Of a stretch of DNA of 37,233 bases, positions 27,746 through 34,770 are shown one piece after another (within the stretch, counting starts at the first letter, position 1; each line of letters starts with the position of its first letter). The translations under genes and the position numbers were made by a program. The notes beneath the pieces are model-generated. The model saw only the letters and a list, made by a program, of their open reading frames with translations, was not told the DNA's origin and ran no database searches. Source of the DNA: Zipacnadum sp036504235. Lineage in GTDB: Bacteria; Armatimonadota; Zipacnadia; Zipacnadales; Zipacnadaceae. The DNA lies in NCBI GenBank assembly GCA_036504235.1, contig DASXVN010000016.1, forward strand, positions 1-37,233, read 5' to 3'.

Positions 27746-28786
27746 ATGACCACCGGAGAGAACTGGCGACGAGCGGCTACCTTTGACTATCCCGAGTGGA
27801 TTCCGTGCGGGGCGGGCTTTTCGCCGATAACCTGGCGGACCTACCGGGAAGAGTTGGACCGGGTGCACCTGGACCATCCGCGGCTGTTTCCCGGTTTCGT
27901 GCCCGGCGCCAACGGCTACTACGACGAGATGCCCGCGGTACATCGCCAGGGCGAGCGTTTCCGCGATAACTGGGGTTGCGTGTGGTACAACGCCCACGAG
28001 GGCCTGGAGGGCCAGGTGGTGGAGTCGCCGCTGGCGGACTGGGACCGGTTGGCGGATTACCGGGCTCCTGACCCGCTGACGCAGTTTGAGCGCGGGGAGG
28101 AGCCCCGCGACTGGGAGCAGACCGCCCGGGACGTGGAGCAGGCGCGCGCCGCCGGCGGCCTGGTGGGCGGCTCGGGCGAGCGGCTCTTCGACCGCCTGTA
28201 TTTCCTGCGCGGGTTTGAGAACCTGATGATGGACTTCGCCACCGACGATCCGCATCTGCCGGCGCTCCTCGACATACTGGAGCAGTACGAGACCGTGCTG
28301 ATCGACAAGTGGCTCTCGCTCGGGGTGGAGGTCATGGGCTTCCACACGGACATCGGCACACAACGCGGGCTGATGATCAGTCCCGCCAAGTTCCGCCAGT
28401 ACCTCAAACCCCTGTTCACCCGGCTTTTCCAGCGCTGTCACGCGGGCGGAGCGCTGGTGGCTCTGTCCTCGGATGGTTGTCTGCTGGAGATCGTGGACGA
28501 TCTAGTGGATTGCGGCGTCACCACGCACGACCCGCAACTGCGCGCCAACACCTTGCCGGGCATCGTGCAGGCCTACAAGGGCAAGCTGTGCGCCAATGTG
28601 GACCTGGACCGGCAGGGCTTCCCCTTTATGACGCCGGAGGAAATCCGCGAGCAGGTGCGCGAGGTGGTGGGGGAGATGGCCGCGCCCGAGGGCGGGCTGA
28701 TGGTCTCGGGGAGCGTGTGGGGTGAGGACGTGCCGCTAAGCAACATCGTGGCGCTGGTGGAGGCTCTGGAGGAGTTCTGCTTCTAG
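27746..28786 (+). CDS. Uroporphyrinogen decarboxylase (URO-D) superfamily protein
   Basis: The product has 346 residues. RDNWGCVW, ESPLADWDRLADYRAPDP and DIGTQRGLMISPAKFRQYLKP are typical of the URO-D-like methyltransferase branch, not of heme-pathway HemE. In corrinoid methyltransferases of this fold the zinc site uses a His-X-Cys motif; the equivalent strand here reads ALSSDGCLLE (239-248), without that His, so zinc-thiol chemistry is uncertain. No corrinoid protein is in the window. It ends the five-gene cassette, with AGGAG 9 bases before ATG 27746. Such proteins often accompany glycosidases in environmental genomes, perhaps handling O-methyl sugars; this is inference. It converges with the hydrogenase operon, leaving only 10 bases between stops. 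Confidence 0.82.
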   Translation: MTTGENWRRAATFDYPEWIPCGAGFSPITWRTYREELDRVHLDHPRLFPGFVPGANGYYDEMPAVHRQGERFRDNWGCVWYNAHEGLEGQVVESPLADWDRLADYRAPDPLTQFERGEEPRDWEQTARDVEQARAAGGLVGGSGERLFDRLYFLRGFENLMMDFATDDPHLPALLDILEQYETVLIDKWLSLGVEVMGFHTDIGTQRGLMISPAKFRQYLKPLFTRLFQRCHAGGALVALSSDGCLLEIVDDLVDCGVTTHDPQLRANTLPGIVQAYKGKLCANVDLDRQGFPFMTPEEIREQVREVVGEMAAPEGGLMVSGSVWGEDVPLSNIVALVEALEEFCF

Positions 28787-28796
28787 GCCGGCGTCG

Positions 28797-29327
28797 CTAC
28801 TCGGCGACCAGCAGCCAGGAACTCTGCGGGACCTCGGCCGGGTCGTAGCCGGCTTCGGTGAGCCACTGGGCCACAATCCGCCGCGCCTCGGCGAGAACCA
28901 GAGGGAGCGCGGCCTGGACCGGGGGGGTCAGGTCCAGGCCGAACTCGATGGTCTCGGGCTCGACGCCCAGTACGGCGATCTGCGGCCGGGGGTGGTGCGC
29001 TGGGAGGAAGCGCAGGGCCGCCACCAGACTGAGTTCGTGCATCGAGACCGGGACGCCGTTGTCGGCAATGGCGTCCGTATCAAAGGCGTAGACGCTCCCC
29101 GGGGGATCGCCGGCCTCCATCGCGTCAATCGCCAGGAGGTAATCGGCCGCCTCGAACAGATGCAGCGCGTCGAGGACGGCCGTTCCTACCTCTACTACCA
29201 TCGCCCCCGGTGGGGGAGCCTCCTGCAGGGCCCGAGCGGCATGGACTCCGATGCCGTCGTCCATGAGCAGAACGTTTCCCAATCCAGCTACCAGTATGCG
29301 CAGAGGCTCCCCACCGGGTTTGTTCAT
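28797..29327 (-). CDS. [NiFe]-hydrogenase maturation protease (HyaD/HybD/HupD type)
   Basis: The product has 176 residues. This endopeptidase removes the C-terminal extension of the hydrogenase large subunit after nickel insertion. The fold signature LVAGLGNVLLMDDGIGVHAA is present. The nickel-sensing residues, Glu16, Asp62 and His93 in E. coli HybD, correspond to Asp24 (a conservative change), Asp68 (AIDAMEAGDPPG) and His97 (VSMHELSLV). The start is ATG 29327 with AGGAG upstream in TAGGAGAAGTGCC. It is the last gene of the hydrogenase operon, 26 bases after the large subunit. No terminator is visible, and its end nearly meets the convergent URO-D gene. Confidence 0.93.
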   Translation of the reverse strand: MNKPGGEPLRILVAGLGNVLLMDDGIGVHAARALQEAPPPGAMVVEVGTAVLDALHLFEAADYLLAIDAMEAGDPPGSVYAFDTDAIADNGVPVSMHELSLVAALRFLPAHHPRPQIAVLGVEPETIEFGLDLTPPVQAALPLVLAEARRIVAQWLTEAGYDPAEVPQSSWLLVAE

Positions 29328-29353
29328 GGCACTTCTCCTAGTTGCGGATGTGC

Positions 29354-30892
29354 TTAGTGCACGTGGTCGTGCGCTTCGTCGTGGCTGTGGCCGTGTTCGT
29401 CATGGTCGTGATCGTGCCCGGCGGCCGCTTCGTCGGCGGTGTGATAGTGTCCCAGCCGGAAGATCTTAGCGCCCTCTTCGGCGTGCATGACGTGAACGGC
29501 GCAGGAGAGACAGGGATCGAAGGAGTGGATAACGCGCACTACTTCGGTCGGTTGGTTGATGTCCGTCACCGGCGTCCCGATGAGCGCCTGCTCAATCGGT
29601 CCGCGCTTGCCGACCGTGTCGCGCGGCGAGGCGTTCCAGCAGGTCGGGGTGATGATCTGGTAACGCGAGATCTTTCCGCCGCTCGTCGCGACCCAGTGGC
29701 CAATAGCGCCGCGCGGGGCCTCGGTCAGGCCTACGCCGGTCGCGGCCGCGGGCGGGGAGTAGCTGTTCCACACCGGACCGCCGACCACGAGCTGGTCCAG
29801 CCAGGTGCGCGCGGCCGTGGCGATCTTCAACGTCTCCGCGGCGCGCGCCGCATGGCGGTCGAGCACTGAGATCCCCTGGCGGTAGTCGCCGTTGACCCAC
29901 ATCCGGGCCAGGGCGCCCGCCTCGTACGGCAGCCTCGCCAGACGCGGCGCCTTCAGCCACGAGTAGGCGTTGGCCTTAGGATACTGGGGCACGGTCTGCC
30001 CGGCCGCCGGCCCGAGGCCGTTGGTGCTGTCCTGGTACCACGAGTTGGTGACCTGCTCCTTGATAGCGGCCAGGTTCACCGTGGCGACAGTGGTCGCCCC
30101 ATTGACGACGCGGCCGCGCTTGAGCAGCTTGGTCGTGCCGGCCGCGTTCAGGTCGAAGACTCCGTAGGCCAGCAGATTGCCGTAGCCCCGGCCGATTTTG
30201 GACCAGTCCCGACCGGACCCGGCGGGACCATAGGCCCCGGCCAGAGCGGCGACGTCGGGAAGGTACACGTTGGTGATGAAGGGCGTCAAGGTCGCGAGTA
30301 GCGTCTTGGCCGCGGCGATGCGGGCGGCGGTGACGTCGCAGGCGAATCCGCCGGCCACGTAGGCCGGGGGAGCGGGCATGCGCCCGCCGAACAGCGCGCC
30401 CAGTTGGTGGGCCTGGCGGGTCATGTCAATCGCCTGCACGTAGTGGTTGACCAGGGTGGCGGTGGTGTTGGCATCGAGCCGCCGGTCAATGTTCCAGCTC
30501 GGCTGCCACGGAGGCATCGCGGGACCGTTGATGAAGTCCGGCGCGGCCAGGTGGTAGAAGTGCAGAATGTGCGACTGGATGAAGTTGGCGGCGTTCACGA
30601 GGTTGCGCATGACGAGCGCGTTGTTCGGAATGGTCAACTTGTAGGCGTTCTCCAGGGCCAGAACCGCGGACAAGCCGTGGGCCACGGGACAAACGCCGCA
30701 GATGCGCTGGGTAATATGCTCGGCATCCTCCGGAGCACGCCCCTCGAGAATCTTCTCGAAGCCCCGGAAGAGGGTTCCGGTGGCCCAGGCGTCCACTACT
30801 TGCTGAACACCGTTTACGGTGTCAACTTTGACTTCTATTTTGAGGTGACCCTCCAAACGGGTCACGGGATCTATGGTGGTTATGGTAGCCAT
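29354..30892 (-). CDS. [NiFe]-hydrogenase large subunit with histidine-rich C-terminal tail
   Basis: The product has 512 residues and carries the Ni-Fe(CN)2CO active site of a group 1-type uptake hydrogenase. DPVTRLEGHLKIEV opens the protein. RICGVCPVAH gives Cys65 and Cys68, and DPCLSCAVH gives Cys461 and Cys464, the four metal ligands. The maturation protease normally cuts after that last His (467). In the family about 15 residues follow; here 45 do (VMHAEEGAKIFRLGH then a His/Asp-rich end), with 12 His, nine of them in the last 20 residues. This tail should be removed on maturation and could bind nickel before that. The start is ATG 30892 with AGGAG upstream. It is 37 bases from the small subunit gene and is exported as a complex by the small subunit's Tat signal. 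Confidence 0.96.
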   Translation of the reverse strand: MATITTIDPVTRLEGHLKIEVKVDTVNGVQQVVDAWATGTLFRGFEKILEGRAPEDAEHITQRICGVCPVAHGLSAVLALENAYKLTIPNNALVMRNLVNAANFIQSHILHFYHLAAPDFINGPAMPPWQPSWNIDRRLDANTTATLVNHYVQAIDMTRQAHQLGALFGGRMPAPPAYVAGGFACDVTAARIAAAKTLLATLTPFITNVYLPDVAALAGAYGPAGSGRDWSKIGRGYGNLLAYGVFDLNAAGTTKLLKRGRVVNGATTVATVNLAAIKEQVTNSWYQDSTNGLGPAAGQTVPQYPKANAYSWLKAPRLARLPYEAGALARMWVNGDYRQGISVLDRHAARAAETLKIATAARTWLDQLVVGGPVWNSYSPPAAATGVGLTEAPRGAIGHWVATSGGKISRYQIITPTCWNASPRDTVGKRGPIEQALIGTPVTDINQPTEVVRVIHSFDPCLSCAVHVMHAEEGAKIFRLGHYHTADEAAAGHDHDHDEHGHSHDEAHDHVH

Positions 30893-30929
30893 GGTTGATT
30901 TCTCCTCAAAGTCTTTCGGGATGCTGCGG

Positions 30930-31820
30930 TTAGCCGCTACCGGGCCGGTAGAAGGCGTTGGTCCCCGGGAAGGTCGGTTCCGTGCAACCGAGGCACGGGA
31001 CGTTCGCCCCGATACACCAGTTTACTCCGTTGTTCCACTGGCTGACTGGACACATAGCGGTGGTCGCGGGCCCGCGGCAGCCGATACTCTCCAGGCAGCC
31101 TACGTGGCCATAGCTGCCATCATCCAGGTCGCGGCGGGGGCAACGGCTATGCACCGTGCCCGAGAACAGACCAGTAGGGCGACCGTTCGAGTCCAGCGGG
31201 ATCGCCTTGCCCGTGAGCAACTGAACGATAGTCCAGACGATCCAGTCCGGGTGGGTGGCGCAGCCGGCGATGTTGATCGTCGCCTTGCCGGTAGCCGTTT
31301 TGACGCTCTGAATCCCCGCCGGGTTGGCTCCCGAGGCCGGGATGCCACCGAAGGAGGCGCAAGTCCCGATCGCCAGGATCTTGGCAGCCTTACCCGCCAA
31401 GCGCGTGACGGCGTCCTTGAAGGTCACGTCGACACCGTTGTCGGTGTACGCCCAGCAGGCCGCGCCGCCAAAGGCAGTGGGGACGCCGCCCTCAACCGCC
31501 AGAATGTAGTTGCCCTGGGTGTAAGCGGCGTTGATGACGTCGACCGCTCCCTGTCCGGCAATGGACATAAGATTCGGGTGATAGGCCAGGTTCACAGAGT
31601 TGATTAGGGTGTCGGCCGCGGTTGTGGGTGCGGTCGTGGAGAAGCGGTTCAGGAAGGACTCCGAGCAACCCGTGCAGCTCGCCCCCTGCAGCCAAAGAAT
31701 GGTGGGAGCGGTCGGATTGGCCAAAGCCTGTTCCATGTGGAGCAGATCCGAGGCGGTAAGCCCCAGGGCTGCTGCCGAGATGCTGCAGTACTTGAGAAAA
31801 TCCCGTCGAGTGATGGACAC
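30930..31820 (-). CDS. [NiFe]-hydrogenase small subunit, Tat-exported
   Basis: The product has 296 residues. TRRDFLKYC (4-12) is a twin-arginine signal followed by a hydrophobic stretch. The proximal cluster ligands are Cys49, Cys52, Cys153 and Cys187. The distal set is His224, Cys227, Cys242 and Cys248. The medial set is Cys257, Cys269, Cys276 and Cys279: Cys269 replaces the Pro seen in enzymes with a [3Fe-4S] medial cluster, so a [4Fe-4S] is expected. The extra proximal cysteine of oxygen-tolerant enzymes is absent (SCTGCSES). The protein stops at YRPGSG just after the last cluster, with no C-terminal membrane helix. The start is GTG 31820 with AAGGAAG upstream. A soluble periplasmic heterodimer is likely. 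Confidence 0.95.
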   Translation of the reverse strand: MSITRRDFLKYCSISAAALGLTASDLLHMEQALANPTAPTILWLQGASCTGCSESFLNRFSTTAPTTAADTLINSVNLAYHPNLMSIAGQGAVDVINAAYTQGNYILAVEGGVPTAFGGAACWAYTDNGVDVTFKDAVTRLAGKAAKILAIGTCASFGGIPASGANPAGIQSVKTATGKATINIAGCATHPDWIVWTIVQLLTGKAIPLDSNGRPTGLFSGTVHSRCPRRDLDDGSYGHVGCLESIGCRGPATTAMCPVSQWNNGVNWCIGANVPCLGCTEPTFPGTNAFYRPGSG

Positions 31821-32323
31821 GCGTCACGCTTCCTTTCTGAGTGCTATCCATAGGCGGCGTCACGGCCGGCTCTCTCGAGCTGTGGCCCTCGTTGGACGCC
31901 CTAGTCAGGTCCTGGGGGCGAGTGCTCTCCCGCGCTCAGCCCAGAAACGTCGTGTTTTGTCAAACTACCGTGTCTACTTCGAGCGGGGGCTTCTCCCCCT
32001 ATAGGTCGCTCGAGTTGCTACGTAGAGAGAGCATACCCAGTCGGATAATACAATAAACATACTCACCGTGCGTTATCTGTGGGGCTGGGGGGCGGGTGGG
32101 GAAGGGGAGGACCTTTAGGCTGCGATCTGGCTTGGCGCTGCGGCCAAGGCGTCTCCTTTAGGTCCGGTATGTCTCTTGACGAGGTGTACTTAGAACTTGT
32201 TCCGTTCAAGGACGTAATCTTGAGGGGAGGAACTCAGCGCGCGGGCGGGGAAGTATCCCACGGTAGACTCGAGTCTGCTGCAACCGGGAGTCTTGAATCG
32301 CCGAAGGAGTGACGTTTTACCCT
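31821..32323. other. Divergent intergenic region, hydrogenase and DUF362 operons
   Basis: About 500 bases without a supportable gene. It is visibly less GC-biased in places (32041-32062, GATAATACAATAAACATAC) than the coding regions. On the minus strand a perfect TTGACA (31963-31958) has only a weak -10 (GCTGAG) at 17 bases. On the plus strand TTGACG (32176-32181) lacks a -10 at the right distance. There is a hairpin at 31980-32012 and a 12-base palindrome AGACTCGAGTCT at 32265-32276. It probably holds the promoters of both divergent operons, but I cannot place them firmly. Confidence 0.5.
31980..32012. repeat. Stem-loop upstream of the hydrogenase operon
   Basis: CGAGCG (31980-31985) pairs with CGCTCG (32007-32012), and GGGGG (31985-31989) can pair with CCCCC (31995-31999), giving a bulged hairpin. 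No T-tract follows on either strand, so a protein-binding site or leader structure is more likely than a terminator. Confidence 0.35.
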
Positions 32324-33421
32324 ATGAATAACATACTTTTCGCTTCCGCCCATGTGAAGCGCCTTGCGGGCGAGGCCACTTTGCCCGCCAAATTTGAGCG
32401 CTTGCTGGCGCAGGCTGACTTCAAATCGCGCTTCGCAGACAAGCGCGTGGCTATCAAGATGCACGTCGGCGGCGGCCTCGGCTATACCACCCTGCACCCG
32501 ATCTTCGTCCGCGCCGTCGTGGACGCGGTCAAGGCGGCGGGCGGCAAGCCTTTCCTGACCGACGGCAGCTTCTCCACGGACGCCGCCGTCGCCCGCGGCT
32601 ATACCCCGGAAGTGGTCGGGGCCCGGGTAGTCGGCGCCGGAGGGGAGCATGACCAGTACTTCTACCCCCGCACCACCGAGGTGCCGGGGCTGCCCGAGAT
32701 CGAACTGTGCGGCAACATCGTCGACGCCGACGCCATGATCGTTCTCAGCCACGGCAAGGGGCACGGCAACAGCGGCTTTGGCGGCGCGATCAAGAACATC
32801 GCCATGGGCTGCGTCACCTGCCGCAGTCGGGGCGCCCTGCACTCCTTGATGACCAGTAACTTCGCCTGGAACGAGGAGCTGTGCACCCACTGCGAGCAGT
32901 GCGTCCAGGGCTGCCCGGTGGGCGCGGTCAGCTTTAGCCCGGAGGGTGATCTGCGCATCTTCGAGCATCACTGCCGCTGGTGCCTGCATTGCGCCTACAC
33001 CTGCCCGGTCCACGCGCTAACCATGGAGGACCCCGGTCAGAAGTTCGTGCTTTTCCAGCAGGGCATGGCCGCCGCGGTTAAGGAGACCTTGGCTTGCTTC
33101 GACCCCGCGCAAGTCTATTTCATCACGGCGCTGCTCAACGTCACCCCGCTGTGCGACTGCTGGGGCTTCTCGACGCCGTCTTTGATCCCTGACCAGGGGA
33201 TCATCGCGGGAGACGACATCGTGGCGATGGAGCAGGCGGCGCTGGATATGATCAAGGTGGAGGATCTCATCCCCGGCTCTGTTCCCGACCAGATGTGCCC
33301 GTTAGGGGAGGAGGGGCACCTTTTCCAGCGCCTGCACGGCAAAGACCCATATGAGCAGGTCCGCCAAGCCGCGGCGATGGGCCTCGGGAGCCCCGAATAC
33401 GCGCTGCAGGAGATCGAGTAG
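32324..33421 (+). CDS. DUF362 domain protein with two [4Fe-4S] ferredoxin motifs
   Basis: The product has 365 residues. The start MNNILFASAHVKR and the VAIKMHVGGGLGYTTLHP, GGKPFLTDGS and LSHGKGHGNSGFGGAIKN segments match the DUF362 family of putative iron-sulfur proteins. Two ferredoxin motifs follow: Cys187-X2-Cys190-X2-Cys193-X3-Cys197 and Cys217-X2-Cys220-X2-Cys223-X3-Cys227. The C-terminal part after residue 245 is part of the family and holds further Cys (LCDCWGFSTP). It is cytoplasmic, with no signal. The start is ATG 32324; AAGGAG lies 14 bases before, which is long. A GTG at 32309 overlaps that site and would add five residues. It is divergent from the hydrogenase; an electron-transfer link is possible but unproven. 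Confidence 0.88.
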   Translation: MNNILFASAHVKRLAGEATLPAKFERLLAQADFKSRFADKRVAIKMHVGGGLGYTTLHPIFVRAVVDAVKAAGGKPFLTDGSFSTDAAVARGYTPEVVGARVVGAGGEHDQYFYPRTTEVPGLPEIELCGNIVDADAMIVLSHGKGHGNSGFGGAIKNIAMGCVTCRSRGALHSLMTSNFAWNEELCTHCEQCVQGCPVGAVSFSPEGDLRIFEHHCRWCLHCAYTCPVHALTMEDPGQKFVLFQQGMAAAVKETLACFDPAQVYFITALLNVTPLCDCWGFSTPSLIPDQGIIAGDDIVAMEQAALDMIKVEDLIPGSVPDQMCPLGEEGHLFQRLHGKDPYEQVRQAAAMGLGSPEYALQEIE

Positions 33422-33438
33422 CGCCGGGAACGCGGCAT

Positions 33439-33468
33439 TTGACGTAGGAATCCGCAACGGAATATACT
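33439..33468 (+). promoter_or_regulatory. Sigma70-type promoter of the LacI-type regulator
   Basis: TTGACG (33439-33444), an 18-base spacer and TATACT (33463-33468) match consensus at 5 of 6 and 4 of 6 bases, an unusually clear promoter for this window. Transcription would begin near 33475, which is the first ATG of the downstream gene. A short inverted repeat GTATG-N5-CATAC (33473-33487) sits at the predicted start of transcription and could be an operator. Confidence 0.7.
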
Positions 33469-33474
33469 CAATGT

Positions 33475-34650
33475 ATGGTGCGCATACTTGACCAGGCCAA
33501 TACCGGGGGACCGATCGCCGCAGAGACGTTGGATCTCGTGAGCGAGGAGACGAATCCGCCGGTGCCGGCGGGCAAAACGGCTACTCTCCAGGACGTCGCT
33601 GACCGGTGCGGGCTGTCCAAAACCACGGTGCGGCGCGCGCTGCATGGGGAAGGGCGCGCTCTGCGTCCGGCCACTTTCGAGCGGGTCCGAGCCGCGGCGG
33701 CCGAGATCGGGTATGATCCCGAGGTGCATTTTGCCGCGCGCAGTATGGGCCTGCGCCGCCAGGGCCGCACGGCGCTCAACCACACCGTGGCGGTGTTCCT
33801 CCCCGATGACACGCTCCCCGACCCCTACTTTTTCCGCATGTATCAGGCCATCTGCCATACGATCAGTCAGGCGGAATTCGACATCATCTCGGTCCTTCGG
33901 ACCCCCCAGGAGGACCAGGCTCGGTTGCCCCAGAACCTGCTGCGAGGCGGGGCGGACGGCGTCTTGTTGTTCCACAACCGTCTCCGCTCCAGCGCAATCC
34001 TGGAGCGCTTGCGGGCCGTCCCCGGATTCGGCGCCCGCCCGGTGGTAACCCTGGTTGAGGCGATTCCCGATTGCAGTTCCGTGTGCGCCGACGACTACGA
34101 CGGAGGCTATGCGCTGGCGACTCACCTCCTGCAACTAGGGCACCGGCGCCTGCTGCATTTCGAGGCGGACGGGTACCGGGCCGTGGAAGCTCGGATCGCC
34201 GGACACCGGCAGGCGTGCCGCGACTACGGTCTCGACCCGGACGAGTGTCTGATCTGCGCCCAGCCCCCCGGTGGGGAACGAGAGTTGCTGGGGGTTCGCC
34301 TGGCTCTGCTGGGGGCGCTGGAGCGGCACCCGGACGTCACGGCGATCTTCGCCCGCAACGACTACGTGGCCCCCTGGATTGTGGACTGCCTGGAGCGGTG
34401 GGGTCTGCGGGTGCCGGAGGACCTCAGCTTGGTGGGCTTTGACGAGGTCCGGCCCTTGCTCAATGATCGGCGGGAGAATATCCTGACCACGGTGTCGGTT
34501 CCCCTGCGCGAGATGGGACGGCAGGCCGCCGCCTTGTTGCTGGACCGCATCATGGGCCGGGCCACCGAGGACGAGCACATTGTCTGTCCGGTCTCGCTGG
34601 TAGTACGCGCCTCTACAGCCCCGCCTCGCCCCGGGCTGCTCTCGCACTAG
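33475..34650 (+). CDS. LacI/GalR family transcriptional regulator
   Basis: The product has up to 391 residues. The HTH is ATLQDVADRCGLSKTTVRRALHG (36-58), followed by the hinge and a periplasmic-binding-protein-like effector domain (NHTVAVFLPDD, GGADGVLLFHNR, GHRRLLHFEADGYRAVEARIAGHRQA, AIFARNDYVAPWIVDCL, LSLVGFDEV). It should bind DNA as a dimer and respond to a sugar. The start is uncertain. ATG 33475 has no ribosome-binding site and coincides with the predicted transcription start, so it would be leaderless. GTG 33562, with GAGGAGA 11 bases upstream, would give a standard LacI N-terminus (362 residues). The 29 extra residues look unlike any domain. It lies between the DUF362 gene and a DegT aminotransferase. 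Likely targets are the glycan genes nearby or itself; this is inference. Confidence 0.92.
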   Translation: MVRILDQANTGGPIAAETLDLVSEETNPPVPAGKTATLQDVADRCGLSKTTVRRALHGEGRALRPATFERVRAAAAEIGYDPEVHFAARSMGLRRQGRTALNHTVAVFLPDDTLPDPYFFRMYQAICHTISQAEFDIISVLRTPQEDQARLPQNLLRGGADGVLLFHNRLRSSAILERLRAVPGFGARPVVTLVEAIPDCSSVCADDYDGGYALATHLLQLGHRRLLHFEADGYRAVEARIAGHRQACRDYGLDPDECLICAQPPGGERELLGVRLALLGALERHPDVTAIFARNDYVAPWIVDCLERWGLRVPEDLSLVGFDEVRPLLNDRRENILTTVSVPLREMGRQAAALLLDRIMGRATEDEHIVCPVSLVVRASTAPPRPGLLSH

Positions 34651-34770
34651 GACGAGGAGCCCCTTCCGTTCCCCCGCCCGCCCCCATCCCAGGGGCCTCG
34701 CCGGGGAGGAGAGTTGCGGGGGATGGCGCATATAGGGCGGTAGTTTGAGCGAATTCAGGAGGGATTATCG

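Noticed and set aside
25823..28441. 872-codon minus-strand frame
   Set aside because: It lies antisense across the GH106-like and URO-D-like genes with no recognisable protein pattern.
29389..29416. His-rich tail as a frameshift artefact of the large subunit
   Set aside because: The frame before it is normal for the family (VMHAEEGAKIFRLGH), and the next gene's ribosome-binding site and start follow its stop at the usual distance, so it looks genuine.
32044..32049. GATAAT as a -10 box for the DUF362 gene
   Set aside because: No -35 element lies 15-19 bases upstream; the nearest TTG-type hexamer (32015-32020) is 23 bases away.
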